Shown: in pieces, positions 34,695 to 43,781 of the stretch
Numbering within the stretch: position 1 is the stretch's first letter
Layout of the letters: every line of letters starts with the position of its first letter
Origin: Burkholderiaceae bacterium
GTDB taxonomy: Bacteria; Pseudomonadota; Gammaproteobacteria; Burkholderiales; Burkholderiaceae_E
Direction of reading: 5' to 3'
NCBI GenBank assembly: GCA_023954015.1
Contig: JAMLIS010000018.1
Span: forward strand, 1-57,160
DNA length: 57,160 nucleotides
The notes under the pieces: model-generated
The model's database searches: none
What the model saw: only the letters and a program-made list of their open reading frames with translations
What the model was told of the DNA's origin: nothing
Program-made: the position numbers and the translations under genes

Positions 34695-34843
34695 CGAACG
34701 CACGTACGCGCGCACGTCGCGCCGCGCGACGACACGAACGCACGTACGCGCGCATCGCGCCGCGCGACGACACGAACGCACGTACGCGCGCATCGCGCCG
34801 CACGACGACACGAACGCACGTACGCGCGCATCGCGCGTGCCGG
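34695..34843. repeat. 38-bp tandem repeat, about 3.7 copies
   Basis: Copies start at 34695 (40 bases, with a 2-base variant), 34735, 34773 and 34811 (partial). Each unit opens CGAACGCACGTACGCGCGC and ends near CGACGACA. There are no spacers between units, so this is not a CRISPR array. The units are nearly identical, which suggests recent expansion by slippage or unequal crossing-over. Confidence 0.85.
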
Positions 34844-34977
34844 AGACAGGAAATGCTGCGGAACGCAGCATTTCTTGCCGTGGAATTTACTGCTCAGTCG
34901 AAAATGCGGCGTTTCGCGGCGTTTCGCGGCGTTGCGGTTGCCGGAGCGCGTCGGCCCGGCGGCGGTGCACTGTCGCC

Positions 34978-35041
34978 GGGGCGCAATCCCCGTGGGGCGC
35001 AATCCCCGTGGGGCGCAATCCCCGTGGGGCGCAATCCCCGT
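34978..35041. repeat. 16-bp hairpin tandem repeat, 4 copies
   Basis: GGGGCGCAATCCCCGT occurs four times head to tail without change (34978, 34994, 35010, 35026). Each unit holds the inverted repeat GGGG-CGCAAT-CCCC, so each could form a hairpin. Read along one strand the four GGGG tracts also meet the loose pattern of a long-loop G-quadruplex. Confidence 0.9.
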
Positions 35042-35130
35042 GTTTCGCAGCAAAAGACCGGCGTTGACATGCGCAGCGGAGGCCGGCGCGTCGCTCCGGG
35101 ACGCGCCGAATCGAGTCAGCGTTTCACGGC

Positions 35131-35180
35131 GCCCGGCGCCCGGCGCACGGCGCCCGGCGCACGGCGCACGGCGCTCGTGC
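35131..35180. repeat. 7-bp tandem repeat GGCGCMC
   Basis: A run of about seven GGCGC(A/C)C units (GGCGCCC or GGCGCAC, last unit GGCGCTC) lies between the GGGG array and the 13-bp array. Units vary at one position only. No coding role is seen. Confidence 0.7.
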
Positions 35181-35258
35181 CTCAAGCTCGTGCCCCAAGC
35201 TCGTGCCTCAAGCTCGTGCCCCAAGCTCGTGCCCCAAGCTCGTGCCCCAAGCTCGTGC
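35174..35258. repeat. 13-bp tandem repeat, about 6.5 copies
   Basis: CTCGTGCCCCAAG is repeated six times from 35174 with a C/T change at one position in some copies, then a partial seventh. Translated it would give a 13-residue repeat, but no start, ribosome-binding site or protein family supports a gene. It directly adjoins the 7-bp repeat. Confidence 0.85.
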
Positions 35259-35495
35259 CGGTTTCGCAGTTTCCTGTTTCCCGTGTCCCGTATCCCGTTG
35301 CACGGCGCTCGGCGGCCCGGCGTTTCACGGCGCCCGGGGTCCCGGCGCCCGGCGCGACGAGCCGGCGGAATGCGCAAGTCGATCGGTGGAACAGCGTCGC
35401 TCCCGCTGCCCGAACGCGTTTCGCCGCCGGGCAGGGCCCCGAAACGACGAAGGGCCTCCGTGCGGAAGCCCATCGGGACCAGACACTGCAAGCGT

Positions 35496-35571
35496 TGGTA
35501 GGCCGTACTGGATTCGAACCAGTGACCAACGGATTAAAAGTCCGCTGCTCTACCAGCTGAGCTAACGGCCC
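35496..35571 (-). tRNA. tRNA-Lys (UUU)
   Basis: A 76-base cloverleaf on the minus strand, including an encoded CCA end. The acceptor stem GGGCCGT pairs with ACGGCCT (G-U at the end). The D arm has AGCTCAGCTGGTAGAGC, the anticodon loop CTTTTAA gives anticodon UUU, and the T arm has GGTTCGAATCC. It lies inside the repeat patchwork. tRNA-Lys genes are known integration targets, but no integrase or att duplication is seen here. Confidence 0.95.
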
Positions 35572-35910
35572 GTCGTGAAAAGTGCTGCGAAAAGGTGCTG
35601 CGAAAAGTGCGAAGCCTTCGATTCTAAGATTTGCCTGCATCACCGTCAAACGGCGGTTCAGGCTTCTTCTCCTCGTAGGCGGCTGCGCCACGCGAGGCCA
35701 GGCCAGTCCAAACCAGGCCAGGCCAGGCAGCATTTCGCCGGACGAGCCACGCGCGCGCGGGGCCGCATTCGACGCGCCCACGCGCACCGACGCGCCCACG
35801 CGCACCGACGCGTACCGACGCGCCCACGCGCACCGACGCGCTGCCGAGCATAGCGACGCGCCCACGCATACTCCGCGCTCACGCAATCCCTGCCTCGCTA
35901 GCGCATGCGC
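35572..35910. other. Gene-free gap between tRNA-Lys and cpoB
   Basis: About 340 bases with no supported gene. An AGGCC-type short repeat lies near 35694-35729 and an 18-bp repeat follows from 35770. The cpoB stop lies at its right edge. No terminator hairpin with a T-run for the tol-pal operon is evident. Confidence 0.6.
35770..35871. repeat. 18-bp interspersed tandem repeat
   Basis: CGACGCGCCCACGCGCAC is found at 35770, 35788 and 35816, with a changed copy at 35854. Shorter CGACGCG-starting pieces fill the gaps. Together with the arrays left of the tRNA it makes a repeat-rich zone of about 1.2 kb around tRNA-Lys. Confidence 0.8.
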
Positions 35911-36720
35911 TCAGCGAGCCGGCAGGCTGGCGATCTGCTCGCGGGCGCGTTTGGCGGCCTGACTGTCGGGGTACTTCGCGACGACCTGCTCGAGGGTTGC
36001 GCGAGCCGCCTTGCGGTCGCCGCTCTCGGCCTGCGCGTAGCCGACGTTGAAAAGCGCGTCGGGGGCGCGCGCGTTGTCCGGATAGCGTGCGAGCAGCGCC
36101 TGCTGGCTCGCGATCGCGCCCTTGTAGTCCTTCAGCGCGAACTGGCTGCTTCCTACCCAGAACAGGACACCCGGCAGGTACGGACTGTCGGGATACTGCG
36201 AGCGGAAGCTCTGGAACGCGGCGAGCGCCCCGCGGTAGTCGCCGGCGCGAAACATCTGCAGCGCCGCATCGAACGCACGCTTCTCGTTCTGGTCGACGGT
36301 GACCGAACGGCCGTCGATTTCCGCGGCGACCGGCTCGAACTTGCTGATCCGCGTGTCGACGGTGGCGAGCTGGTCGCCGAGCTGTCGTTGCGCGGTGGCG
36401 AGCTCGTGCGACTGTACTTCGAGCTGGCCCCGCAGGCGGGCGACTTCCTGGCGCAGCGATTCGAGCTGCGACTGCAACTCGAGCTGCCCGCGCGCCGTCT
36501 GGTCGATGCGCTCGACCCGCGCGCCCAGCTCGCCCATCTGCCGGGAGAGTTCGTCGAGGCGCTGGTTCGTTTCCTGCTGCATCACCTGCACGCGCCCGCG
36601 CAAGTCGAGGATCGCCTTGCGCGCCTCGTCGTCGGAGAACAGCGCTGCCTGCGCGCTCGACTGCAGGCCCGTCAGCGCGGCGAACGCGGCGGCGAAGACG
36701 AGCGCGCGTGCCCGCATCAT
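35911..36720 (-). CDS. cpoB: Cell division coordinator CpoB (YbgF)
   Basis: A 269-residue periplasmic protein with a signal peptide (residues 1-25), a coiled-coil trimerisation region (residues 35-115) and tetratricopeptide repeats (residues 146-265; AFDAALQMFRAGDYRGALAAFQSF, YWVGSSQ-like and DALFNVGYAQAESGD blocks). It coordinates Tol-Pal with peptidoglycan synthesis at the septum. It overlaps pal by ATGA and is the last gene of the tol-pal operon. Confidence 0.93.
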   Translation of the reverse strand: MMRARALVFAAAFAALTGLQSSAQAALFSDDEARKAILDLRGRVQVMQQETNQRLDELSRQMGELGARVERIDQTARGQLELQSQLESLRQEVARLRGQLEVQSHELATAQRQLGDQLATVDTRISKFEPVAAEIDGRSVTVDQNEKRAFDAALQMFRAGDYRGALAAFQSFRSQYPDSPYLPGVLFWVGSSQFALKDYKGAIASQQALLARYPDNARAPDALFNVGYAQAESGDRKAARATLEQVVAKYPDSQAAKRAREQIASLPAR

Positions 36721-37280
36721 TGGTAGACGAGGTCGGCGCGCCGGTTCTCGGCGAAGGATCCTTCGTCGCTTCCGGTGGCTCGCGGGCGCTCTTCGCCGAA
36801 GCTGACGGCTTCCATCTGCGAGTCCGGCACGCCCAGCGCCGACATCGCGCGACGCACCGCCTCCGCGCGCTTCTGGCCGAGCGCGAGGTTGTACTCGCGG
36901 CTGCCGCGTTCGTCGGTGTTGCCCTGGATGACGACGCGACGCGTCGGATTGGCGAGCAGATAGCGCGCGTGCGCCTCGACGGTCGGACGGAATTCGTCGC
37001 GCACGACGAAGCTGTCGAAGTCGAAGTAGATGCTGCGCTTGGACAGCGGGCTGGCCGGATCGTTCAGCGGATCCTTCTGCTCGACCTGCACCTGCTGGAC
37101 GCCGCGCCCGTCGGCGCCGGCGCCGGCGCCCGCTGCGCCCATGCCCTGCGACGCCGCATCGCGGCTCTCGATGGGAGCGCCCCCCTGCGTGGCCTGGTCG
37201 TCGAGCTTCACCCCGGTGCCGCAGGCGGCCAGGAAGGCCGTCGCGAGCGCGATTGCTGCAAGCCGGATCGTCGATTTCAT
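36717..37280 (-). CDS. pal: Peptidoglycan-associated lipoprotein Pal
   Basis: A 187-residue lipoprotein with lipobox LAAC (Cys20) and an OmpA-like C-terminal domain (SIYFDFDSFVVRDEFRP, NTDERGSREYNLALGQKRAEAVRRA) that binds diaminopimelate of peptidoglycan. GGGAG precedes the ATG. It anchors the outer membrane to the wall as part of the Tol-Pal system. Confidence 0.96.
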   Translation of the reverse strand: MKSTIRLAAIALATAFLAACGTGVKLDDQATQGGAPIESRDAASQGMGAAGAGAGADGRGVQQVQVEQKDPLNDPASPLSKRSIYFDFDSFVVRDEFRPTVEAHARYLLANPTRRVVIQGNTDERGSREYNLALGQKRAEAVRRAMSALGVPDSQMEAVSFGEERPRATGSDEGSFAENRRADLVYQ

Positions 37281-37338
37281 GTTGCTCCCCGAGACTCGTT
37301 CGGTTGTGTTTCGTGCTGGAAAAGGAGGAAGGCTGCGC

Positions 37339-38607
37339 TCATTTCGGGAACGGACCCCACGTCGGCTCGCGGATGTCGCCGGCCGAGGAAGTGAGTCGCT
37401 GGCGTACGCGCCCGTCGACCGTGACGGCGACGAGCGAGTCGTGGCCGCCGGTTTGCGTGGCGAACATCACCCATCGGCTGTTCGGCGCGAAACTGGGTGA
37501 TTCCTCGCGGCCCGTCTCGGACAGGATCGTTTCCTGTCCGGCACCGGTGATATCGCGCACGGCGACGAGGAAGCGTCCGTCGCGACGCGTGACGTAGGCG
37601 AGCAGGCGGCCGTCGGGGCTCACGCGCGGACTGACGTTGTACGAGGATCCGAAGGTGATGCGCGCCGGAGTGCCGCCGTCGAGCGGCATGCGGTAGATCT
37701 GCGGGGAGCCGCCGCGGTCGGAAGTGAAATACAGCGACTTTCCGTCGGGCGCGAAGGACGGCTCGGTGTCGATGCCCGGCGACGTGGTGAGTCGGCGCGG
37801 AGTCCCGCTGCCATCGGCGCCGATCAGGTAGATCTGCGACAGCCCGTCGCGGGTCAGGGCGACGGCAAGGCTGCGACCGTCGGGCGACCATGCCGGCGCG
37901 CTGTTGCTGCCCTTGAAGTTGGCTACCGGGATGCGCTGGCCGGTGCTCAGCGTGTGTACGTAGACGACCGGCTTCCTGCTCTCGAACGACACGTAGGCGA
38001 TGCGCGTGCCGTCGGGCGACCACGAGGGCGAGATGATCGGCTCGGGCGACGTGAGCGGCGAGACGACGTTCTCGCCGTCCCAGTCGGCGACGTTCAGCCG
38101 ATAGCGCGTGCCCTGCTTCGAGACGAAGGCGATGCGCGTGGAGAAGATTCCCTTTTCGCCGGTGATCTTCTCGAAGACCCAGTCGGCGACGCGGTGCCCG
38201 CCGAAGCGAAGGTCGTGTTCGGAGACCACCAGCGACTCGCCGCCCAGCGGCGCCTGTCGCACTGCGTCGCCGAGGCGGTAGCGGACGTCGTAGCGTCCAT
38301 CGGGCAATCGGGACACCGACCCGCCGAGCACCGCATCGGCTCCGCGCGAACGCATCGACGCGTAGTCGGGCGATGCGGACTCGGACAGCGTGACGCCGGG
38401 ATCGATGACGCGAAACGACCCGCTGCGGGCGAGGTCGCTGCGGACGACGTCGGCCACCTGCTCGGGCGCGCGACCGTCGGTGGCAAAGTTCGCGATCGCG
38501 ATCGGGTATTGCGTGGCGCCGACGCCGGAGACATCGAGGCGCATCTGCGCTTGTGCGGCCATGGGCAGCGAGAGAGCGACGATCGCCGCCAGAAGCACTT
38601 GCCTCAT
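37339..38607 (-). CDS. tolB: Tol-Pal system beta-propeller protein TolB
   Basis: A 422-residue periplasmic protein with a signal peptide ending AAQAQ. The N-terminal alpha/beta domain (residues 22-150) is followed by a six-bladed propeller of WSPDG-type repeats (SPSWSPDGTRIAYVS, APAWSPDGRSLAVA, EPSFAPDGKSLYFTSDRGG, SPRVSPDGRLLAYVT). GAGGAG precedes the ATG. It links TolA to Pal. Confidence 0.96.
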   Translation of the reverse strand: MRQVLLAAIVALSLPMAAQAQMRLDVSGVGATQYPIAIANFATDGRAPEQVADVVRSDLARSGSFRVIDPGVTLSESASPDYASMRSRGADAVLGGSVSRLPDGRYDVRYRLGDAVRQAPLGGESLVVSEHDLRFGGHRVADWVFEKITGEKGIFSTRIAFVSKQGTRYRLNVADWDGENVVSPLTSPEPIISPSWSPDGTRIAYVSFESRKPVVYVHTLSTGQRIPVANFKGSNSAPAWSPDGRSLAVALTRDGLSQIYLIGADGSGTPRRLTTSPGIDTEPSFAPDGKSLYFTSDRGGSPQIYRMPLDGGTPARITFGSSYNVSPRVSPDGRLLAYVTRRDGRFLVAVRDITGAGQETILSETGREESPSFAPNSRWVMFATQTGGHDSLVAVTVDGRVRQRLTSSAGDIREPTWGPFPK

Positions 38608-38631
38608 GTATCTCCTCTTGAAGCGACCCAG

Positions 38632-38637
38632 ATTATA
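38632..38637 (-). promoter_or_regulatory. Candidate -10 element upstream of tolB
   Basis: TATAAT reads on the minus strand 25 bases before the tolB ATG, in the gap between tolA and tolB. No good -35 match lies 17 bases upstream, so it may be weak or activator-dependent. It suggests that tolB-pal-cpoB can be transcribed separately from tolQRA. Confidence 0.4.
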
Positions 38638-38681
38638 GCGACCCGGGTTCGGCGAGCCTGACGGCGTTGCATGCGACGCAA

Positions 38682-39890
38682 TTAGCGGTCGTCCTTCGGC
38701 CCGCGCGTGATCTCCAGTTCGGAAGGACAACTGCCGTCGGCCTGCCGCGGCAGCGGGTCGGTGCGCTCGATGCCGCGTTCGGCGGCCGCGTCCCAGGCGG
38801 GAATTCCGCTCGAACGGCGCAACTGCACCGAACGAATCCGGCAGTCGGGCGACACCGACACGAGGAACACCGCCTTCGGGTTGCCGGCGAGATCGCGGGG
38901 GATCTGGTAGATGGTGTTGGACCGGATCATCCCCGACAGTCGCGCCGCGTAGCCCGAGTCGATGCCGCTGCCGGCACTTCCCTGCGTGCCGGTCGCCGAT
39001 CCGAGGCGCGCGACGTCGCCGGAACCCGCCTGCGCGCGCAAGCCTTCGAGATATTTCGCGCGCTGCTTTTCCTCTCGTTCGCGCTGGGCTTTCTCCTGCG
39101 CCTCGCGCCTGGCTTTCGCCTCGGCTTCCTGCTTCGCTTTCGCCTCGGCCTCGCGCTTCGCCTTCGCCTCGGCTTCCTGTTTCGCTTTCGCCTCGGCCTC
39201 GCGCCTGGCCTTTGCTTCGGCTTCCTGCTTCGCTTTGGCCTCGGCCTCCTGCCGGGCCTTCGCTTTCGCCTCGGCCTCCTGCCGGGCTTTCGCTTCGGCC
39301 TCGCGCCTGGCTTTCGCCTCGGCCTCCTGCTTCGCTTTCGCCTCGGCTTCCTGCTTTGCTTTCGCCTCGGCCTCGCGCCGTTGCCGTTCCTTCTCTTCGA
39401 CTTCGTGCCGCGCCTTCTCTTCGGCGCGCTTGCGTGCATCCAGCAGGCGGCGCTCCTCGTCCGCGCGCCGCTGGGCCTCCTCGCGCGCCTTGCGCTCCTG
39501 CTCGAGCGCGATGTCTGGCTTCGCTTCCGGAACGGGCTCGGGCTGCGCCTGGGCAACGGGTGCAGGCGTCGGCGCGGGCGGCTCGGCCTTCGGCGGCTCC
39601 GGCGGCCTGGGGTCGGGCTGCGGCGGTGTCTTTGCCGGCGTCGCTTCGCTCGGCGGCTCCCACAGCTCGGCGGCGACGCCTTCGGGCGCACTCGTCTGCC
39701 AGCGGATGCCGACGAAGAGCATCGCGATCAGCAGGCCGTGCATCATCAGCGCCAGCGCAAAGGCGCGCACGCGGCCTTTCGGCTTCGGTGGACGGCGGAC
39801 GGCGCTGGTGCCGCTCGAGCGCGGCATCGAGTCGTCGCCCGGGACGCCTCTTCGGCTGCGATGCGGATCGGCCATGGACGATCGGTTCAC
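38682..39890 (-). CDS. tolA: Cell envelope integrity protein TolA
   Basis: A 402-residue protein: an inner-membrane anchor (residues 42-61), a proline-rich stretch (80-125), a long alanine/lysine/glutamate helix (126-285) with many EAEAKAKQ-type units, and a TonB-like C-terminal domain (about 305-400; AVFLVSVSPDCRIRSVQLRRSSG). The long helix spans the periplasm. The DNA of the helix (39093-39377) is itself repetitive and could vary in length. It lies 7 bases after tolR. Confidence 0.93.
   Translation of the reverse strand: MNRSSMADPHRSRRGVPGDDSMPRSSGTSAVRRPPKPKGRVRAFALALMMHGLLIAMLFVGIRWQTSAPEGVAAELWEPPSEATPAKTPPQPDPRPPEPPKAEPPAPTPAPVAQAQPEPVPEAKPDIALEQERKAREEAQRRADEERRLLDARKRAEEKARHEVEEKERQRREAEAKAKQEAEAKAKQEAEAKARREAEAKARQEAEAKAKARQEAEAKAKQEAEAKARREAEAKAKQEAEAKAKREAEAKAKQEAEAKARREAQEKAQREREEKQRAKYLEGLRAQAGSGDVARLGSATGTQGSAGSGIDSGYAARLSGMIRSNTIYQIPRDLAGNPKAVFLVSVSPDCRIRSVQLRRSSGIPAWDAAAERGIERTDPLPRQADGSCPSELEITRGPKDDR
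39093..39377 (-). repeat. Repeat region inside tolA (EAEAKA units)
   Basis: Residues 172-266 of TolA are about a dozen near-identical eight-residue units of the type EAEAKAKQ or EAEAKARR, with one longer unit. The coding DNA repeats in step. Such tracts are prone to in-frame length change, which would lengthen or shorten the periplasmic helix without breaking the gene. Confidence 0.85.
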
Positions 39891-39897
39891 GCGTTCT

Positions 39898-40335
39898 TCA
39901 GTTCGCGGGCTTGACGAGCAGTGCGATGCGCTCGATGTTCATGCGGCGCAGTTCGCTCATCACGTCGATGACCGCCTCGTACTTCACGGAGCGGTCGCCG
40001 CTGATCACGACTGCCATCGCCCCGGCGTCGCCGCGAATCTGCTCGATCGCTCCGCGCAGGTCGCCGCGCGCCACGCGCCGCTCCGACGGGTCGCCGGTGT
40101 TGACGCCGCGCACGCGCAGTTCCCCGTCGGCGCGCACCTGTACCTCGATGTACCTGTCGGGGCGTTCGCTGCTGCGGCCCGCGCTGGGCAGGTCGATCGC
40201 GCCGGGCGGCAGCAGCGGTGCGGTCACCATGAAGATGACGAGCAGCACCAGCATCACGTCGATGTAGGGCACGACGTTGATCTCGCTGACCATGCGACGA
40301 CCGCGGCCTCGGCCGCGCGGCCCGAGACTCGGCAT
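39898..40335 (-). CDS. tolR: Proton channel subunit TolR
   Basis: A 145-residue ExbD/TolR protein: one transmembrane helix (residues 18-42; INVVPYIDVMLVLLVIFMV) carrying the essential Asp in YIDVMLVL, then a periplasmic domain. It works with TolQ to use proton flow to energise TolA. It starts two bases after tolQ. Confidence 0.95.
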   Translation of the reverse strand: MPSLGPRGRGRGRRMVSEINVVPYIDVMLVLLVIFMVTAPLLPPGAIDLPSAGRSSERPDRYIEVQVRADGELRVRGVNTGDPSERRVARGDLRGAIEQIRGDAGAMAVVISGDRSVKYEAVIDVMSELRRMNIERIALLVKPAN

Positions 40336-40337
40336 GG

Positions 40338-41009
40338 CTACCTCGCCTGTCGTTGCAGGATGTTGGAGAACTCGTCGACGAAGCTGTCGAAGCGGGTCGA
40401 CAGGCGGTCCATGTCGTACGCGTAGCGGTTGTACGCGACGACCGCGGGGATCGCGGCGAACAGCCCGATCGCGGTCGCGACGAGCGCTTCGGCGATGCCC
40501 GGCGCAACGGCCGCGAGCGTGGCCTGGTGCACGTTCGCCAGTCCGCGGAACGAGTTCATGATTCCCCAGACGGTGCCGAACAGGCCGATGTACGGGCTCA
40601 CCGAACCGGCGGAAGCGAGGAACGCGAGGTTCGATTCGAGCGCGTCCATCTCCCGCTGGTAGGCAGCGCGCATCGCACGCCGCGAGCCGTCGAGCATCGC
40701 ATTGACATCGCCCGGCTTCTGCTGGCGCGTCTTCAGGAATTCGCTCATCCCCGACTCGAAGATGCGCGCGAGCGGACCGTGGTCGCTGCGTCCGGTGCGG
40801 ATCTCCTCGTACAGCGTTCCCAGGTCGCGGTCCTTCCAGAATTCGGATTCGAAGTCGTCGGTTGCGCGCCGCGCGGCACGGATCGCGAATCCCTTGCGGA
40901 AGATCACCGTCCAGGAACCGAGCGAGATCAGCAGCAACAGCACCATGACGAACTGCACGAGCAGGCTCGCGTGCAGTACGAGCGTGACGATCGACAGTTC
41001 GCTGTTCAT
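40338..41009 (-). CDS. tolQ: Proton channel subunit TolQ
   Basis: A 223-residue MotA/TolQ/ExbB protein with three transmembrane helices (about 14-36, 130-152 and 170-192), including SAGSVSPYIGLFGTVWGIMNSF and LVATAIGLFAAIPAVVAYN. It forms the pentameric proton channel with TolR. It follows ybgC in the usual order. Confidence 0.96.
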   Translation of the reverse strand: MNSELSIVTLVLHASLLVQFVMVLLLLISLGSWTVIFRKGFAIRAARRATDDFESEFWKDRDLGTLYEEIRTGRSDHGPLARIFESGMSEFLKTRQQKPGDVNAMLDGSRRAMRAAYQREMDALESNLAFLASAGSVSPYIGLFGTVWGIMNSFRGLANVHQATLAAVAPGIAEALVATAIGLFAAIPAVVAYNRYAYDMDRLSTRFDSFVDEFSNILQRQAR

Positions 41010-41049
41010 GGCGTCTTCATCGGAACGGCCTGCGGAATCGTTTTCGCTC

Positions 41050-41514
41050 TCATGCCTGGATGTCCCCCGTCGTCGCCCCGAACGCTGCCGGCAGCGACTC
41101 GCCGATGCGAAGTTGCAACATCCGCGGGAACGCCGTCGCACGCCCGTCGCGCCGGATCGCCGCGAAGCGCAGTTGCGCGACGACCAGCACGTCCTCGCTG
41201 CCGGCGAGTCGCGCACTCTGCCACAAGGTGCACGATGCCCTGCGCGCGGCGACCGGCCGAACGTCGACGTCGAGTTCGTCATCGAGTCGTGCCGGACGCC
41301 GATAGTCGACCGAGACGTCGCGCACTACGAGCAGCACGTCGTGCTCGTCGGCGAGCGCGCGGTGCGCGAAACCCATTGCGCGCAGCCAGTCGGTGCGCGC
41401 GCGCTCGAAGTAGCGCAGCCAGTTGGCGTAGTAGACGATGCCGCCCGCGTCGGTGTCCTCGTAGTAGACGCGGATCCGCATCGAGAAGGCCGCTGCCGGC
41501 AGGGGTTCTGTCAC
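41050..41514 (-). CDS. ybgC: Acyl-CoA thioesterase YbgC
   Basis: A 154-residue hot-dog thioesterase with the YbgC active-site block VYYEDTDAGGIVYYANWLRYFERAR (Asp in DTDAGG). It hydrolyses short-chain acyl-CoA and is a standard first gene of the tol-pal operon. It starts 11 bases before the end of ruvB's reading region on the same strand, so the ruv and tol clusters may be read together. Confidence 0.93.
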   Translation of the reverse strand: MTEPLPAAAFSMRIRVYYEDTDAGGIVYYANWLRYFERARTDWLRAMGFAHRALADEHDVLLVVRDVSVDYRRPARLDDELDVDVRPVAARRASCTLWQSARLAGSEDVLVVAQLRFAAIRRDGRATAFPRMLQLRIGESLPAAFGATTGDIQA

Positions 41515-41524
41515 GCGCGCGATT

Positions 41525-42576
<1,052 letters not shown>

Positions 42577-42580
<4 letters not shown>

Positions 42581-43155
42581 GTCCTGGCGAGCAGCTTGAG
42601 CGCCTGCCGGATCCCGTCGGAAACGGCGGTGCCGGCCGGCAGCTGCCGCACTGCCGCGGAAGCTTCGCGCTCGGAGTAGCCGAGCGCGAGCAGCGCGTTC
42701 AGGACGTCGGTCGCCGTTTCGGCCGGCGCGGTGCGTGCGCCATCGCCGACCGCCTGCGCGAGCTTGCCTTCCAGCTCGAGCAGCAGTCGTTCGGCCGTCT
42801 TCTTCCCGATGCCGGGCACTTTCTGCAGGCGGCCCGCGTCCTGGCGCGCGACCGCCTGCGCCAGTTCGGCCACCGACAGACCCGAGAGCACAGCGAGCCC
42901 GGTGCGGGCGCCGACGCCGGAGATCCGGATCAGTTGCCGGAACGCGTTGCGCTCGTCCGGACGCAGGAATCCATACAGCAGATGCGCGTCCTCGCGCACC
43001 ACCGGCTGCACCAGCAGCGTGACGCGCGCGCCGACGGCGGGCAGGTCGTAGAACGTGCTCATCGGCACGTCGACCTCGTAGCCGACGCCACCGACGTCGA
43101 CGAGGACCGTCGGGGGATGTTTTTCGAGCAGGATTCCGCTCAGTCGTCCGATCAT
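42577..43155 (-). CDS. ruvA: Holliday junction DNA-binding protein RuvA
   Basis: A 192-residue protein beginning [28 protein letters not shown], with the helix-hairpin-helix blocks ([15 protein letters not shown] and [16 protein letters not shown]) and the C-terminal RuvB-binding domain ([12 protein letters not shown]). It binds four-way junctions as a tetramer. Confidence 0.97.
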
Positions 43156-43186
43156 GCCGCCGATGGTACCGCCCGCCAGCGTTTCG

Positions 43187-43777
43187 TCATGCCAGCCGCA
43201 GCCGGCCGCGGCGCAGCACCACGCGCCGGCCGGTTTCCGGAAGCAGCGACTTCGCGACACGCGCCGCGCCGGCCGCGCCGGCCGCCGCAGCGCTCATCGG
43301 CGCCGCGTGTGCGTGGCAGATCGCGCAGGCGAGCGCGTCGGCGGCGTCGGTCGAAGGAACGCCGGGCAGCGCAAGCAGCCGCTGCACCATCTGCTGCACC
43401 TGGGACTTTGCCGCGCGCCCGTAGCCGACGACGGCCTGCTTGACCTGCAGTGCCGTGTATTCGTGCACCGGCAGCCCGTGCGCGACGAGGGCGCCGATCG
43501 CCGCGCCGCGCGCCTGCCCCAGCAGCAGCGTCGACTGCGGATTGACGTTGACGAAGACGATTTCGGCCACCGCACTGTCGGGCCGGTATTCGCCGACCAC
43601 GCGGGCGATGCCGTCGTGGATCGTCTTCAGCCGGGGCGGCAGGCCGCCGGCGGGAATGCGGATGATGCCGCTGGCGACGTAGCGCAGGCGGGTGCCGTGG
43701 ACGTCGATGACGCCGAAACCGGTGACGCGGAGTCCGGGGTCGATGCCGAGGATGCGCACGACGCCGGTGTCCTTCAC
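43187..43777 (-). CDS. ruvC: Crossover junction endonuclease RuvC
   Basis: A 196-residue RNase-H-fold resolvase with [15 protein letters not shown] (catalytic Asp), [10 protein letters not shown] (catalytic Glu) and the pair of aspartates in [14 protein letters not shown]. It cuts Holliday junctions. ATG 43777 is used; a GTG six codons later (VRILGIDPG) is also possible. The C-terminus is a little longer and more basic than usual. Confidence 0.94.
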   Translation of the reverse strand: MKDTGVVRILGIDPGLRVTGFGVIDVHGTRLRYVASGIIRIPAGGLPPRLKTIHDGIARVVGEYRPDSAVAEIVFVNVNPQSTLLLGQARGAAIGALVAHGLPVHEYTALQVKQAVVGYGRAAKSQVQQMVQRLLALPGVPSTDAADALACAICHAHAAPMSAAAAGAAGAARVAKSLLPETGRRVVLRRGRLRLA

Positions 43778-43781
43778 CTGT

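Larger units (their letters stand above)
34185..35495. other. 1.3 kb gene-free region with multiple tandem repeats
   Basis: No convincing gene is present. Long open frames on both strands are caused by repeats free of stop codons. Between about 34200 and 34560 the minus strand shows short plausible protein-like stretches in two different frames (DARLVDAIVAALALAFEVVPTGL in one, KAEPIALEEMLEAGPNALAPDN in the next), possibly a frameshifted old gene. From 34690 onward five repeat families follow one another; they are listed separately. tRNA-Lys closes the region at its right end. Confidence 0.6.

Noticed and set aside
34695..34843. CRISPR array
   Set aside because: Units are directly adjacent with no spacers, and no cas gene is present.
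32202..34871. An 889-residue open frame on the minus strand
   Set aside because: It is antisense to the YejA-like gene, whose family match is clear. The GC-rich codon pattern leaves the opposite strand free of stops.
34290..35501. Long open frames of about 400 residues on both strands in the repeat zone
   Set aside because: They are made of tandem repeats and have no ribosome-binding sites or family similarity.
35496..35571. Integrated element at tRNA-Lys
   Set aside because: No integrase gene or duplicated tRNA 3' end was found on either side.
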